The notes: a model not told the origin generated them from the letters alone. Numbered from the stretch's first letter, positions 1 through 7,928 are shown. The stretch: 64,000 nucleotides of DNA from Microbacterium forte (GCF_031885415.1 NZ_CP116871.1:2666001-2730000), one strand, 5' to 3'. Numbers and translations are program-made.

Positions 1-1
1 C

Positions 2-184
2 ATCACCGTCGGTGTGGGCCACCGCGGAGTCGACGTCACCGTGCGCCCCGGCGCCGGCATCCCGCTCGACAAGGGCGCGGTGAAGTCCGCCGCCGAAGCT
101 GAGCTGCAGACGTACCGACTCACCAGGAGCGTCCGTACCCGGGTGCGCATCGAGCGCCCCACCGAGCAGGAGGACGAGCTGTGA
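2..184 (+). CDS. C-terminal fragment of a DUF6286-like protein of the alkaline-shock locus
   Basis: An open frame enters from the left edge and ends at TGA 182-184, giving 60 visible residues with no start. The fragment has a short beta-rich segment rich in V and R, including V-D-V-T-V-R-P-G, and an acidic tail. Its stop overlaps the GTG start of the next gene (GTGA), so the two are translationally coupled. In actinobacteria the gene before an AmaP-like protein is usually an Asp23 or DUF6286 family member. That family call rests on context and a loose resemblance only. Confidence 0.5.
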   Translation: MTVGVGHRGVDVTVRPGAGIPLDKGAVKSAAEAELQTYRLTRSVRTRVRIERPTEQEDEL

Positions 185-795
185 ACAACACGAACCGCGC
201 GCTGAACCGCGTACTGCTGCTGATCATCGGGCTGCTGTTCCTGGCCCTCGGCGCCGTCGGCATCGCGATCATGAGCTGGCCCACCGCGACGGAAATCTGG
301 ACGTCGGCCGGTGAGAACGCCCGCTCCTGGCTTGACCAGGCGATCGCTGCCACCGCCATCGCCGGCGGCAGCCTCTCGTGGATCGGAATCGGCGCCGTCG
401 TGGCGATCCTCGTGGTCGTCGTGCTGCTGATCCTCGCGCTCACCAGCATCGCCGGACGCCGCTCGAAGACGGCCTTCCGCTCCACCGGTGCGCAGAACCC
501 GCTCGGTCGGGTCACCGTCACCGAGTCCTTCGTGTCGGATGCCGTGAAGAACTCGCTCGCGACGAGGGACGAGATCCTCTCGACCCAGGTCACAGCGAAC
601 GACATCCGCAACACTCCGGTGCTGCACGTGTCGGTCACGCCGCGGCAGAACACGGACCCGCGAGAGGTCGTCGATCACATCGACCGGCTTCTCACCAACC
701 TCGCCACCCTGACCGGCCGTGACACCGAGACCTACGTCTCGATCCACACCGGGCTCCGTGCGCGTCTCGCCCACGACCAGCGTCGACTGTCTTGA
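181..795 (+). CDS. AmaP-like alkaline shock response membrane anchor protein
   Basis: The product has 204 residues with two N-terminal membrane segments, at about 12-32 and 63-87, joined by an extracytoplasmic loop. A soluble C-terminal domain follows (about 95-204), beginning near a V-T-V-T-E-S-F segment. This two-helix plus Asp23-like layout is that of AmaP, which tethers Asp23 proteins to the membrane in cell-envelope stress. The GTG start at 181 overlaps the previous stop, and a CsbD gene follows. The family assignment is from topology and neighbours; the exact role in this organism is inferred. Confidence 0.65.
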   Translation: MNNTNRALNRVLLLIIGLLFLALGAVGIAIMSWPTATEIWTSAGENARSWLDQAIAATAIAGGSLSWIGIGAVVAILVVVVLLILALTSIAGRRSKTAFRSTGAQNPLGRVTVTESFVSDAVKNSLATRDEILSTQVTANDIRNTPVLHVSVTPRQNTDPREVVDHIDRLLTNLATLTGRDTETYVSIHTGLRARLAHDQRRLS

Positions 796-803
796 CGCAG
801 AGA

Positions 804-856
804 CTTATCGTCGGTCGCGAAGAGCAACGGCGATAAGACGGCGGGAATCCTCCCGC
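804..856 (+). promoter_or_regulatory. Inverted repeats in the csbD leader
   Basis: CTTATCG at 804-810 is mirrored by CGATAAG at 831-837. GCGGGA at 841-846 pairs with TCCCGC at 851-856 around a four-base loop. The second hairpin lies just before the csbD ribosome site (AAAGGAG at 877-883). It could attenuate read-through or stabilise the csbD mRNA. I cannot assign a -35/-10 pair with confidence. Confidence 0.35.
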
Positions 857-889
857 AGTCAACGATCACCCTCACGAAAGGAGCTCCTC

Positions 890-1063
890 ATGGGACTCGA
901 CGACAAGATCAAGAACGCCGCTCAGGACATCGCCGGCAAGGCGAAGGAAGCGATCGGCAACGCGACCGACAACGACAAGCTCGCCGCCGAAGGCAAGGCG
1001 GACCAGGTCAAGGCCGACGCGAAGAAGGCCGGCGAGAACGTCAAGGACGCGTTCAAGAACTGA
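890..1063 (+). CDS. CsbD family general stress protein
   Basis: This 57-residue, highly charged, soluble protein starts M-G-L-D-D-K-I-K-N-A and contains the G-K-A-K-E-A-I-G-N-A-T-D core typical of the CsbD family. These are small helical proteins induced by general stress in many bacteria; their biochemical role is unknown. The ATG is preceded by AAAGGAG at a good distance. Standing just after an AmaP-like gene, it suggests a stress locus. A strong hairpin terminator follows. Family assignment is secure; function is not. Confidence 0.9.
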   Translation: MGLDDKIKNAAQDIAGKAKEAIGNATDNDKLAAEGKADQVKADAKKAGENVKDAFKN

Positions 1064-1072
1064 CACACCCAG

Positions 1073-1110
1073 CGGGCGGGTGGAGGGCGATTCACACCTC
1101 CACCCGCCCG
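1073..1110 (+). terminator. Rho-independent-type terminator after csbD
   Basis: CGGGCGGGTGGAGG (1073-1086) is a perfect 14-bp inverted repeat with CCTCCACCCGCCCG (1097-1110), with a 10-base loop, 10 bases after the csbD stop. The T tail is only two bases, as is common in high-GC actinobacteria. Confidence 0.85.
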
Positions 1111-1141
1111 TTGCTGTGCGCGGGGAGGAGGGCATGAGACG

Positions 1142-2005
1142 ATGCCCGAGATGGATGCCGCCGCCGACGAAGAGCTGCGCGAGCTTCGTGCTCGCGCGTA
1201 CGGCCCTCATGCCGACATCGCGACCGACCCCTCCGCGGTCCGGCGGCTCGAGGAGCTCGAATCCTCACGCAGTGCAGCGGCTGTCCGGCGCGGGGGCCGC
1301 GATCACGCGGCGATCGCCGACTCCGGAGCAGATGGCGAGGCCGCCGAGCTGCGCGTCGTGCATCCCTCGGCCGATGCCGCACGAGAGAGCAGCGACCTTC
1401 TCGACCGGCTCGGCGACGAAGCCACGTGGGAGGAGCCGATCGCACGTGATGCTCCGACCGATGCGCCCCGGCAGCCTGGGCGCCTGGCGCGGTGGCGGGC
1501 GCCGCTGTGGGCGGCATCCGTCATCATGGCTGCCGCGCTCGCAGCGATGATCACTTACGCGTTCGCGTCGATCCCTCCGGTGTCGTCGGCCGCGGGCGCG
1601 CCGCAGATCGCGGCGCTCGAGCTGACGCGCACGGGAGCCGTGCCGCCCGGGTGGTTCGGAGCGGAGGCGGACGTCGCGGCGGTCGAGTTCTACGGCCTGA
1701 CGATCTTCGCGACCCCCGGGTGGGTCTCGGAGTCGGGGGATCGGTCGTCCGAGGATCGCTGCCTCAATGGCGTCCCGACGGAGGACGTGCCGCCGGAAGC
1801 GGACCCCGACGGATCGTCGTATGTCAGCGGGCGGATCTGGGGGGCGTGCAGCGTCGGATCGTTCACGGCGACCTTCGCGATGCCGATCGACGGCGATGCT
1901 CCCGACGAGCTGATCGACCGCTACCCCGAGGGCGCCGCATTGCAGTTCGTTCTCGACGGCGACGGCGACCGCGTCGCGGTCTTCCTCGACAGCGGCTCGG
2001 ACTGA
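1142..2005 (+). CDS. Hypothetical single-pass membrane protein
   Basis: The protein has 287 residues. The first 115 or so are charged and probably cytoplasmic. A membrane segment lies at about 119-141, followed by an extracytoplasmic domain with two cysteines (C-L-N-G and G-A-C-S) that could form a disulphide. A purine-rich GAGGAGGG ends about 9 bases before ATG 1142. I recognise no domain. The gene lies alone between the csbD terminator and a leaderless DUF2277 gene. Confidence 0.75.
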   Translation: MPEMDAAADEELRELRARAYGPHADIATDPSAVRRLEELESSRSAAAVRRGGRDHAAIADSGADGEAAELRVVHPSADAARESSDLLDRLGDEATWEEPIARDAPTDAPRQPGRLARWRAPLWAASVIMAAALAAMITYAFASIPPVSSAAGAPQIAALELTRTGAVPPGWFGAEADVAAVEFYGLTIFATPGWVSESGDRSSEDRCLNGVPTEDVPPEADPDGSSYVSGRIWGACSVGSFTATFAMPIDGDAPDELIDRYPEGAALQFVLDGDGDRVAVFLDSGSD

Positions 2006-2019
2006 CTCCGCCGCACCTC

Positions 2020-2047
2020 TTGACTCCGGCGCTCAGCGATCTAGCCT
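2020..2047 (+). promoter_or_regulatory. Leaderless promoter for the DUF2277 gene
   Basis: TTGACT at 2020-2025 is followed after 16 bases by TAGCCT at 2042-2047. The ATG of the next gene comes seven bases later with no Shine-Dalgarno sequence. This is the classic actinobacterial leaderless arrangement, in which transcription starts at or next to the start codon. Confidence 0.75.
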
Positions 2048-2054
2048 GGCAGGC

Positions 2055-2303
2055 ATGTGCCGCAACATCATTCCGCTGAACAACCTCGCACCGCCCGCGA
2101 CCGACGACGAGTGCCACGAGGCCGCCGTGCAGTTCGTGCGCAAGATCTCGGGCACGAACGCGCCGTCGAGGGCGAACCAGGAAGTGTTCGACCGCGCCGT
2201 CGCCGAGATCGAGCAGCGCGAGAAGCGACAGGCGCGCTCGGCCGAGAGGTACGAGGCGATCCGGGTCTTCCAAGAGGCGAAGCGCGCCGCGCGGGCAGAC
2301 TGA
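2055..2303 (+). CDS. DUF2277 domain-containing protein
   Basis: This small soluble protein of 82 residues opens M-C-R-N-I and continues with a helical, charged C-terminal half. That opening and length fit the DUF2277 family, which is conserved in actinobacteria and proteobacteria and has no known function. The N-terminal cysteine is a conserved family feature. There is no ribosome site; the start is fixed by the leaderless promoter seven bases upstream. It appears monocistronic. Confidence 0.8.
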   Translation: MCRNIIPLNNLAPPATDDECHEAAVQFVRKISGTNAPSRANQEVFDRAVAEIEQREKRQARSAERYEAIRVFQEAKRAARAD

Positions 2304-2366
2304 CGCGGCTCGAGGATCCCGAGCGCACGTTCGAGGTCATCGCCGACAGGCTCTGAGAAGAATCTT

Positions 2367-2403
2367 CATCCACCTGCATCCAAAACCCGGGTTCCTGGGG
2401 AAC
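2367..2403 (+). promoter_or_regulatory. Candidate ECF (SigK-type) promoter for the DUF4397-sortase-sigma operon
   Basis: CATCC occurs at 2367-2371 and again at 2377-2381. The second copy is followed after 17 bases by GGAAC at 2399-2403, about 50 bases before the DUF4397 start. SigK of mycobacteria uses a CCATCC -35 and a CGAAT-like -10 at similar spacing. A SigK/RskA-like pair closes this operon, so autoregulation is plausible. This is inference. Confidence 0.45.
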
Positions 2404-2451
2404 AACTCCTATGAAGGGCCGCACAGGGCGGTCCGGGTACAGGAGGAACAG

Positions 2452-3279
2452 ATGCGCAAGACAGTCGCCGCCGGCCTCGCCGTCGGAATGATCACCGCTC
2501 TCGGCCTGGCATTGCCGGCCGGCGCCGCCACCACCCAGGCGGCTCAGCTCTCCGTGTTGCACGCGATCCCCGACACCCCGGTCGACGTGTACGTCAACGG
2601 CGAGCTGACCCTCGACGACTTCGCCCCCGGCGACCTGGCCGGTCCGCTCGAGCTGCCGGCCGGATCGTATGAGGTCGCCCTCACCGCTCCCGATGCCGCA
2701 GACGCGAGCGCTCCCATCCTCGGACCCGCGACGATCGCTCTCGACGCGGGCGGGAATTACACCGCCGTGGCCCACCTGACCGAAGCGGGCGAACCCGGCC
2801 TCAACCTGTTCACGAACGACATCTCGCAGACGGCACCCGGCCAGGGCAGGCTGACGGTGCGTCACACGGCTGCGGCACCCGCGGTCGACATCCTCGCCGG
2901 CGGCTCGCCCGTGATCGAGAACCTCACGAACCCGAACGAGGCGAAGCTCGACCTGCCCGCGGGAACCGTGTCGGCCGCCGTGGCACTCACGGGCACGACC
3001 GACCCGGTCATCGGCCCGGCGGACGTCGCGATCGAAGAGGGCGTCAACACGATCGTCTATGCCTGGGGCAGTGCCGAAGACGGCAACCTCGCGATCGCCG
3101 CGCAGACGATCTCGGGACTGCACTCGAACCCCGACGGAGTGCCCTCGGGCACCGCGGGCTACCTCGCCCAGCAGGACGCATCGGTGACCACGCTTCTCTC
3201 GGCGGGTCTCGTCGCCCTCGCGATCTCGGCCGCCGTGGGTGCGGGTCTGATCGTCCGTCGTCGCCAGACGGTGCGCTGA
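2452..3279 (+). CDS. Secreted DUF4397 domain protein, membrane-anchored
   Basis: The 275-residue product has a signal peptide (about 1-25, ending near A-G-A-A). Two DUF4397 beta-sandwich repeats follow, starting at about 35 (L-H-A-I-P-D-T-P-V-D-V-Y) and about 137 (V-R-H-T-A-A-A-P-A-V-D-I). A C-terminal membrane helix (about 247-267) ends in an R-R-R tail. No LPxTG motif is visible, so the neighbouring sortase may act on something else. The ATG has a good AGGAGGA site. The stop overlaps the sortase start by one base. It is the first gene of an operon with sortase, sigma and anti-sigma genes, which suggests a surface protein under ECF control. Confidence 0.85.
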   Translation: MRKTVAAGLAVGMITALGLALPAGAATTQAAQLSVLHAIPDTPVDVYVNGELTLDDFAPGDLAGPLELPAGSYEVALTAPDAADASAPILGPATIALDAGGNYTAVAHLTEAGEPGLNLFTNDISQTAPGQGRLTVRHTAAAPAVDILAGGSPVIENLTNPNEAKLDLPAGTVSAAVALTGTTDPVIGPADVAIEEGVNTIVYAWGSAEDGNLAIAAQTISGLHSNPDGVPSGTAGYLAQQDASVTTLLSAGLVALAISAAVGAGLIVRRRQTVR

Positions 3280-3962
3280 TGCTCCGAGGCACGCCGCGAG
3301 AAGCCGGTCTGCGCCGCGTCATCCTGACGCTGGGCGCCCTGGTCACTGCGGCGTGCCTCGTGGCGTGCGCACCGGGAGGGGCGGGCGCGGAACTCCCTCC
3401 TTCCTCGGAGTCGCCCCCCACGACTCCACCGCCCGTCCCTCCCACTTCGCCCCCCACCGCCACCCCCACGAGAGACGTCGAGGTGCGGCCGGGTGCTCTC
3501 CCCACCCCGGAGGCATCCGTCGCTCCCGTGAGTCTGGCCATCCCGTCGCTCGCCATCGACATGCCGGTGACGGACGTCGGGGTGGCCGACACCGGACAGA
3601 TGGAGCTGCCGACCGACCCGGCCGTCGCCGGGTGGTACCGATACGGGGCGGATGCCACGAGCACGAGCGGCCGGATTCTGATCGCAGCGCACGTCGACGC
3701 GGTCGACTATCCGATCGGACCGCTCGCTCGCCTGCGGGACGTGCCCGCAGGCGAGGCCGTCCGCCTCACCGCGGCAGACGGCACGAGTCGCGAGTTCGTG
3801 GTCCAATCCCTGACCTACTACGAGAAGACCTCGCTCCCCACGGCTGAGCTCTTCGAGCGCGGCGGGCCCTCCGCCCTGGTTCTCGTGACGTGCGGCGGCC
3901 CCTTCGACAGCCAGACCGGCCACTACCGCGATAACGTGGTGGCTGTGGCGGTCCCGCGATGA
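3279..3962 (+). CDS. Class F sortase with lipobox-like leader
   Basis: This 227-residue protein has an N-terminal hydrophobic leader ending L-V-A-C (Cys30), which could be a lipobox. A proline- and threonine-rich linker follows to about residue 65, then a sortase domain. The likely catalytic residues are His in A-A-H-V-D (about 138), Cys in V-T-C-G-G (about 205) and Arg in H-Y-R-D-N (about 217). Class F sortases cleave and transfer surface proteins in actinobacteria; the substrate here is unknown. The start overlaps the DUF4397 stop by one base. Tethering of a sortase by a lipobox would be unusual and is only suggested. Confidence 0.85.
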   Translation: MLRGTPREAGLRRVILTLGALVTAACLVACAPGGAGAELPPSSESPPTTPPPVPPTSPPTATPTRDVEVRPGALPTPEASVAPVSLAIPSLAIDMPVTDVGVADTGQMELPTDPAVAGWYRYGADATSTSGRILIAAHVDAVDYPIGPLARLRDVPAGEAVRLTAADGTSREFVVQSLTYYEKTSLPTAELFERGGPSALVLVTCGGPFDSQTGHYRDNVVAVAVPR

Positions 3963-3968
3963 GGCGGG

Positions 3969-4556
3969 GTGATCACCATGGAGAGGAGACTCCGGGTGGA
4001 TGAGACCACCGAAGCCGAGGCAGCGCTCGATCGACGTTTCGTCGCGGGCGACGAGCAGGCACTCGCGGAGCTCTACCGACGCTGGTCGCCGGTCGTCTTC
4101 ACCCTTGCGCTTCGTTCGCTCGGCGACCGGGGGGACGCCGAGGACGTCACACAGCGCACGTTCGTGTCGGCCTGGAACTCGCGCGCCGGATACGACTCAT
4201 CGAAGGCGCGCTTGTCGACCTGGCTGATCGCGATCGCGCGGCGCCGGATCGCCGACACGTTCGAGACGCGGGCCAAGGTGCAGCAGCTGCAGGCCGAGAT
4301 GGAGCGCCTCACTCCACCGGACGCACTCGTCTCGGAGTCGATCGATCTGTCTGAGACGCTGCTGCTCTCGAGCGAGCTGCAGCAGCTCGCACCGGACGCG
4401 CAGGCGGTCATGCGACTGGCCTTCTACGATGACCTGACCCACGAAGAGATCTCACGCAGAATGGGGATGCCGCTCGGCACCGTGAAGAGCCATATCCGCC
4501 GAAGTCTTGCCCGAATGCGCGACCGATTGGAGGTGAACCATGTCACATCTCGATGA
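3969..4556 (+). CDS. ECF sigma factor, SigK-like
   Basis: The protein has 195 residues with sigma region 2 at about 17-80 (including D-A-E-D-V-T-Q-R-T-F-V-S-A-W). Region 4 lies at about 130-190, with the helix-turn-helix T-H-E-E-I-S-R-R-M-G-M-P-L-G-T-V-K-S-H. The start is GTG 3969 or ATG 3978; a GAGGCGGG site lies just upstream. The gene overlaps the following anti-sigma gene by 17 bases. Linkage to an RskA-like anti-sigma factor and to surface proteins resembles the SigK system of mycobacteria. The sigma factor probably drives its own operon. Confidence 0.9.
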   Translation: MITMERRLRVDETTEAEAALDRRFVAGDEQALAELYRRWSPVVFTLALRSLGDRGDAEDVTQRTFVSAWNSRAGYDSSKARLSTWLIAIARRRIADTFETRAKVQQLQAEMERLTPPDALVSESIDLSETLLLSSELQQLAPDAQAVMRLAFYDDLTHEEISRRMGMPLGTVKSHIRRSLARMRDRLEVNHVTSR

Positions 4557-5352
4557 CGAGAAGATCGCCCTGATCGCGATGGGTGAGCCGGTCGGCTCCG
4601 ATGCGGACATGCAGCACCTCGTCGAATGCGAGTCCTGTGCGGCAGAGGTCGCCGAGATGTCCCGCGTGGCGCTCGTGGCGCGATCCAGCGTCGTCGAGGG
4701 CGACCTGGAAGCCCCGCCGGCAGACGTGTGGTCGCGGATCCATGGCGAGCTCGGTTTGACCGAGGTGGTCGCTGCCGATCCCGCGTCCATCGCTGGCGAG
4801 CTCGAACCCCCGCCGGAGCCCGAGCCGGAGCCCGAGCTCGAGCCGGATTCGGAGCCGGCTGCTGCGGATGCCGGGCATCCGCGTCAGCGTGCTCGCGTGC
4901 GCTCGCGTCGTCGCTCCTCGGCATCCGTCTGGATCCTCGCCGCGTCGATGGCGCTCGTCGTCGCGATCGGCGCCGGTGTCTGGATCGCCCGTGCGCTGAC
5001 GCCCTCGTCTGCCGTGATCGCCTCGGCCGAGCTCGCGGCGTTCCCCGATCACCCCGATGCGGTCGGGCAGGCGGAGGTCGACGACGACGGCGACGGCCGG
5101 CGCACGCTCACGGTGACGCTCGAAGGCGATGAGCTTGCAGACGGTGACTACCGCGAGGTGTGGCTGATCCGCGAAGACGGGCAGGCGCTGATCAGCCTCG
5201 GCGTGCTCGACGACGCATCGGGCACCTTCCGTGTGCCCGACGGCGTCGACCTCGACGAGTACCGCCTGGTCGACATCTCCTTCGAGCCGGTGGACGGCGA
5301 TCCGGCGCACTCGGGGGATTCGATCGTGCGGGGAGAACTCGACTTCGCCTGA
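4540..5352 (+). CDS. RskA-like anti-sigma factor with zinc-finger motif
   Basis: The 270-residue product has a cytoplasmic anti-sigma domain with H-x3-C-x2-C (H-L-V-E-C-E-S-C, about 27-34). A Glu/Pro-rich linker (about 85-108), one membrane helix (about 127-150) and an extracytoplasmic RskA C-terminal domain follow. The latter contains Y-R-E-V-W-L-I and V-D-I-S-F-E-P-V-D-G. RskA proteins hold an ECF sigma factor at the membrane until regulated proteolysis releases it. The 17-base overlap with the sigma gene keeps the pair in balance. The ATG lies in GGAGGTGAACCATG, a good ribosome site. Confidence 0.9.
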   Translation: MSHLDDEKIALIAMGEPVGSDADMQHLVECESCAAEVAEMSRVALVARSSVVEGDLEAPPADVWSRIHGELGLTEVVAADPASIAGELEPPPEPEPEPELEPDSEPAAADAGHPRQRARVRSRRRSSASVWILAASMALVVAIGAGVWIARALTPSSAVIASAELAAFPDHPDAVGQAEVDDDGDGRRTLTVTLEGDELADGDYREVWLIREDGQALISLGVLDDASGTFRVPDGVDLDEYRLVDISFEPVDGDPAHSGDSIVRGELDFA

Positions 5353-5403
5353 GGGGCGAGCACCACGCCGCGCGAGTTCCGAGCGCGCTGAGGCGCACTC
5401 GAC

Positions 5404-6126
5404 TCAGGCGTGCGAGCTCTCGGCCTGCGCGAGGACGCGCTGCAGTGGTCGGTAGTGCTCGATCACGGCCGCGCGGTAGGCGTCGACGTCCCCGGCCCGC
5501 ACGGCGGCGAGCATGTCGCCGTGCGCCACCGCGGTCTGATGGATGTCGTCGGGCTGATCGATGTCGAGCTGCGGCAGCACGGCTGTGTGCACGTCCCAGA
5601 AGGCGCCGACGAGCTGCCCGACGAGTCGGTTGCCGATCGCGTCGAAGAGCTTGGTGTGGAACAGGCGGTCGGCCTCGAGGAAGCGCTCGCCTCTGCTCGC
5701 CTTGTCGACCATCTCGGCGACGAGCTCGTCGAGCTCTCCGCCGGCATCGACCTGGGCGGCCGCCACGACACGCTCGGCCATCGAGAGGTCGAGCGCCAGG
5801 CGCACTTCGACGACCTCTCGCAGCGACTGCAGAGACCCTTCGGGGGAGAGGACCCCTCGGAAGACCAGTGCCTCGACCATCGGATCCAGTGACATCGGGC
5901 CGACGTAGGTGCCGTGGCCGTGCCGCACATCGACGATGTCGAGAGTCGACAGGGTGCGGATCGCCTCCCTGACCGACGAGCGAGACACATCGAGCTCTTC
6001 GCAGAGCTCGGCCTCGGTCGGAAGGGGGTCTCCGGGTGTCAGCCCGCGGGCGATGATGAGCTGCTTGATCTGATCCGCCGTCGTCGAGCGCCGCATCCGC
6101 GATGCCCTACTCGTGGTGGACTTCAT
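5404..6126 (-). CDS. GntR/FadR-family regulator of the sialic acid operon
   Basis: From ATG 6126 (after a GAGGGAGA site) the product has 240 residues. An upstream in-frame ATG at 6165 lacks a good site. The N-terminal winged helix contains P-L-P-T-E-A-E-L-C-E-E-L-D-V-S-R-S-S-V-R-E-A. An FCD ligand domain with metal-binding histidines follows. It is divergent from the transporter and catabolic operon for N-acetylneuraminate, as NanR often is. A palindrome in the shared region is a likely binding site. The ligand (sialic acid or a phosphosugar) is inferred from context. Confidence 0.85.
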   Translation of the reverse strand: MKSTTSRASRMRRSTTADQIKQLIIARGLTPGDPLPTEAELCEELDVSRSSVREAIRTLSTLDIVDVRHGHGTYVGPMSLDPMVEALVFRGVLSPEGSLQSLREVVEVRLALDLSMAERVVAAAQVDAGGELDELVAEMVDKASRGERFLEADRLFHTKLFDAIGNRLVGQLVGAFWDVHTAVLPQLDIDQPDDIHQTAVAHGDMLAAVRAGDVDAYRAAVIEHYRPLQRVLAQAESSHA

Positions 6127-6172
6127 CTGGTCTCCCTCTCGTCCCGACTGAAACGCTCCGATCATCTCACTC

Positions 6173-6202
6173 TTGTGATTCGACCGATCGTGTGTTTAGA
6201 GT
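6173..6202 (+). promoter_or_regulatory. Promoter of the sialic acid transport operon
   Basis: TTGTGA at 6173-6178 and TAGAGT at 6197-6202 are separated by 18 bases and precede the binding-protein gene. The putative GntR operator starts eight bases after the -10 box, at the expected transcription start. Confidence 0.55.
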
Positions 6203-6209
6203 ACATCAG

Positions 6210-6220
6210 ACATCAGATGT
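6210..6220. promoter_or_regulatory. Palindromic GntR operator candidate
   Basis: ACATC-A-GATGT is a perfect 11-base dyad with a one-base centre. It is embedded in a run of related CATC/GATG half-sites from 6203 to 6231. It sits between the divergent regulator and the transporter genes, just after the -10 box, where a repressor would block transcription. Confidence 0.55.
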
Positions 6221-6254
6221 CCTCAAGATGTCCCCCACCCACCCTGGAGCACAC

Positions 6255-7853
6255 ATGAACCGACACGTCACCCGCCGCCGTGCGGGTCGATTCACGACAC
6301 TGGTCGCCGGCACCGTCGCCGCCTCCGCCGTCCTGGCCGGCTGCGCCGCCGGAGCGACCCCCGCACCCGACGACGGCGCGTCCGCCGGCGCCGTCGATCC
6401 CGACGCGATCATCGAAGCGGGCATCTCGTACACGCTCAACGGCAGCTTCGACCCGATGGTCGCCTCCGGCGCCGTCACGGTGTCTGCGAACTGGCATGTC
6501 TTCGAGGGCCTCGTCGACCTCGACCCCGTCACGCAGGAGGCCGCCCCCGCACTCGCCGCCGACCTCCCGACCAAGGTCGATGACACCACGTACGAGATCG
6601 ACCTGCGCGAGGGCGCGACGTTCCAGAACGGCGACCCGGTCACCGCAGACGACGTCGTCTTCAGCTACGAGCGCGTCCTGAACCCCGACAACAACTCGCT
6701 GTTCCGGACCTTCATCGACTTCGTCGACACGGTGACCGCGGTCGACGAGGACACGGTGCGGATCACGACCGACTATCCGTTCTCCCTCATCGAAGAGCGC
6801 CTCGGCGTCGTCAAGATCGTGCCCAAGGCGGTCGTCGAAGCAGACCCCGAGGGCTTCGGTGCGAACCCCGTCGGCTCCGGTCCCTACTCGCTGGTCTCCG
6901 CCGTCCCCGAGGACAAGCTCGTCTTCGAGCGCTACGACGACTACAACGGACCGCACCCGGCACTCGCCGCGGGCATGAACTGGAACCTGCTGTCCGATGC
7001 CTCAGCCCGAGTCACGGCTATGTCGACCGGCACGATCCAGGCGATGGAGGACGTGCCCTACATCGACGTCGACTCGCTCGCATCCGCCGCCGATGTCGAG
7101 AGCGTGCAGTCGTTCGGGCTGCTGTTCATGATGTTCAACACGAAGGCCGCGCCGTTCGACGACGTCCGGGTGCGCCAGGCCATGCATTACGCGCTCGACA
7201 TGGACAAGATCATCGAGACGGGGATGCTCGGCAACGCCACCCCCGCCACGTCGTTCCTGCCCGAGACGTACCCGAACTACAACGAGGCCTCGACGGTCTA
7301 CAGCTACGACCCCGAGAAGGCCGAAGAGCTGCTCGCCGAGGCGGGCGTCGACGACCTGTCGATCACGCTGCTCACCACCGACACCGGCTGGGTGAAGGAG
7401 GTCGCACCCCTGATCAAGGAGTCGCTCGACGCCATCGGAATCGACACGACGCTCGACATCGGGCAGTCCGCTTCCATGTACGAGAAGGTCGACTCCGGCG
7501 ACTACACGGTCGCGATCGCTCCGGGAGACCCGTCGGTCTTCGGCGTCGACCCCGACCTGCTCATGAACTGGTGGTACGGCGAGAACGTCTGGACCCAGAC
7601 CCGCACCAACTGGGCCGATTCGGCCGAGTACGCCGAGCTGCGCACGCTCCTCGACGACGCCGTGCAGCAGCAGGGCGACGAGCAGCAGGCCACGTGGGAC
7701 AAGGCGTACGACCTGATCGCCGATGAGGCCGTGCTCTACCCGCTGTTCCACCGCAAGCTGCCCACCGCGTGGAGCAGCCAGGAGCTGATCGGCTTCGCTC
7801 CCGTCCCCACCACCGGCCTGTCGTTCCTCGACGTCGGCGTGGCGGCGAAGTAG
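6255..7853 (+). CDS. ABC transporter substrate-binding lipoprotein (family 5), probable sialic acid binder
   Basis: The mature-start choice is ATG 6255, giving 532 residues with a lipoprotein signal peptide ending V-L-A-G-C (Cys30). The rest is an extracellular solute-binding family 5 (DppA/OppA-like) protein, with E-G-L-V-D-L-D and G-S-G-P-Y-S motifs. GGAG lies 6-9 bases upstream. It heads a Dpp-type transporter operon followed by sialic acid catabolic genes. Peptide-type ABC systems for sialic acid are known (SatABCD of Haemophilus ducreyi and a system in Corynebacterium glutamicum), so sialic acid is the likely ligand. That specificity is from context. Confidence 0.85.
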   Translation: MNRHVTRRRAGRFTTLVAGTVAASAVLAGCAAGATPAPDDGASAGAVDPDAIIEAGISYTLNGSFDPMVASGAVTVSANWHVFEGLVDLDPVTQEAAPALAADLPTKVDDTTYEIDLREGATFQNGDPVTADDVVFSYERVLNPDNNSLFRTFIDFVDTVTAVDEDTVRITTDYPFSLIEERLGVVKIVPKAVVEADPEGFGANPVGSGPYSLVSAVPEDKLVFERYDDYNGPHPALAAGMNWNLLSDASARVTAMSTGTIQAMEDVPYIDVDSLASAADVESVQSFGLLFMMFNTKAAPFDDVRVRQAMHYALDMDKIIETGMLGNATPATSFLPETYPNYNEASTVYSYDPEKAEELLAEAGVDDLSITLLTTDTGWVKEVAPLIKESLDAIGIDTTLDIGQSASMYEKVDSGDYTVAIAPGDPSVFGVDPDLLMNWWYGENVWTQTRTNWADSAEYAELRTLLDDAVQQQGDEQQATWDKAYDLIADEAVLYPLFHRKLPTAWSSQELIGFAPVPTTGLSFLDVGVAAK

Positions 7854-7866
7854 TCCCGGTCTCCAC

Positions 7867-7898
7867 GGCGGGGGTGCGCGCCCGAGCGCATCCCCGCC
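7867..7898 (+). other. Hairpin between binding-protein and permease genes
   Basis: A 13-bp stem with one G-U pair (7867-7879 against 7886-7898) closes a six-base loop 13 bases after the binding-protein stop. Such hairpins usually stabilise the upstream mRNA end or cut read-through, so that binding protein exceeds permease. Confidence 0.75.
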
Positions 7899-7928
7899 AC
7901 ACCTCCCCGAACCTGGAAGGAGCGGCAC

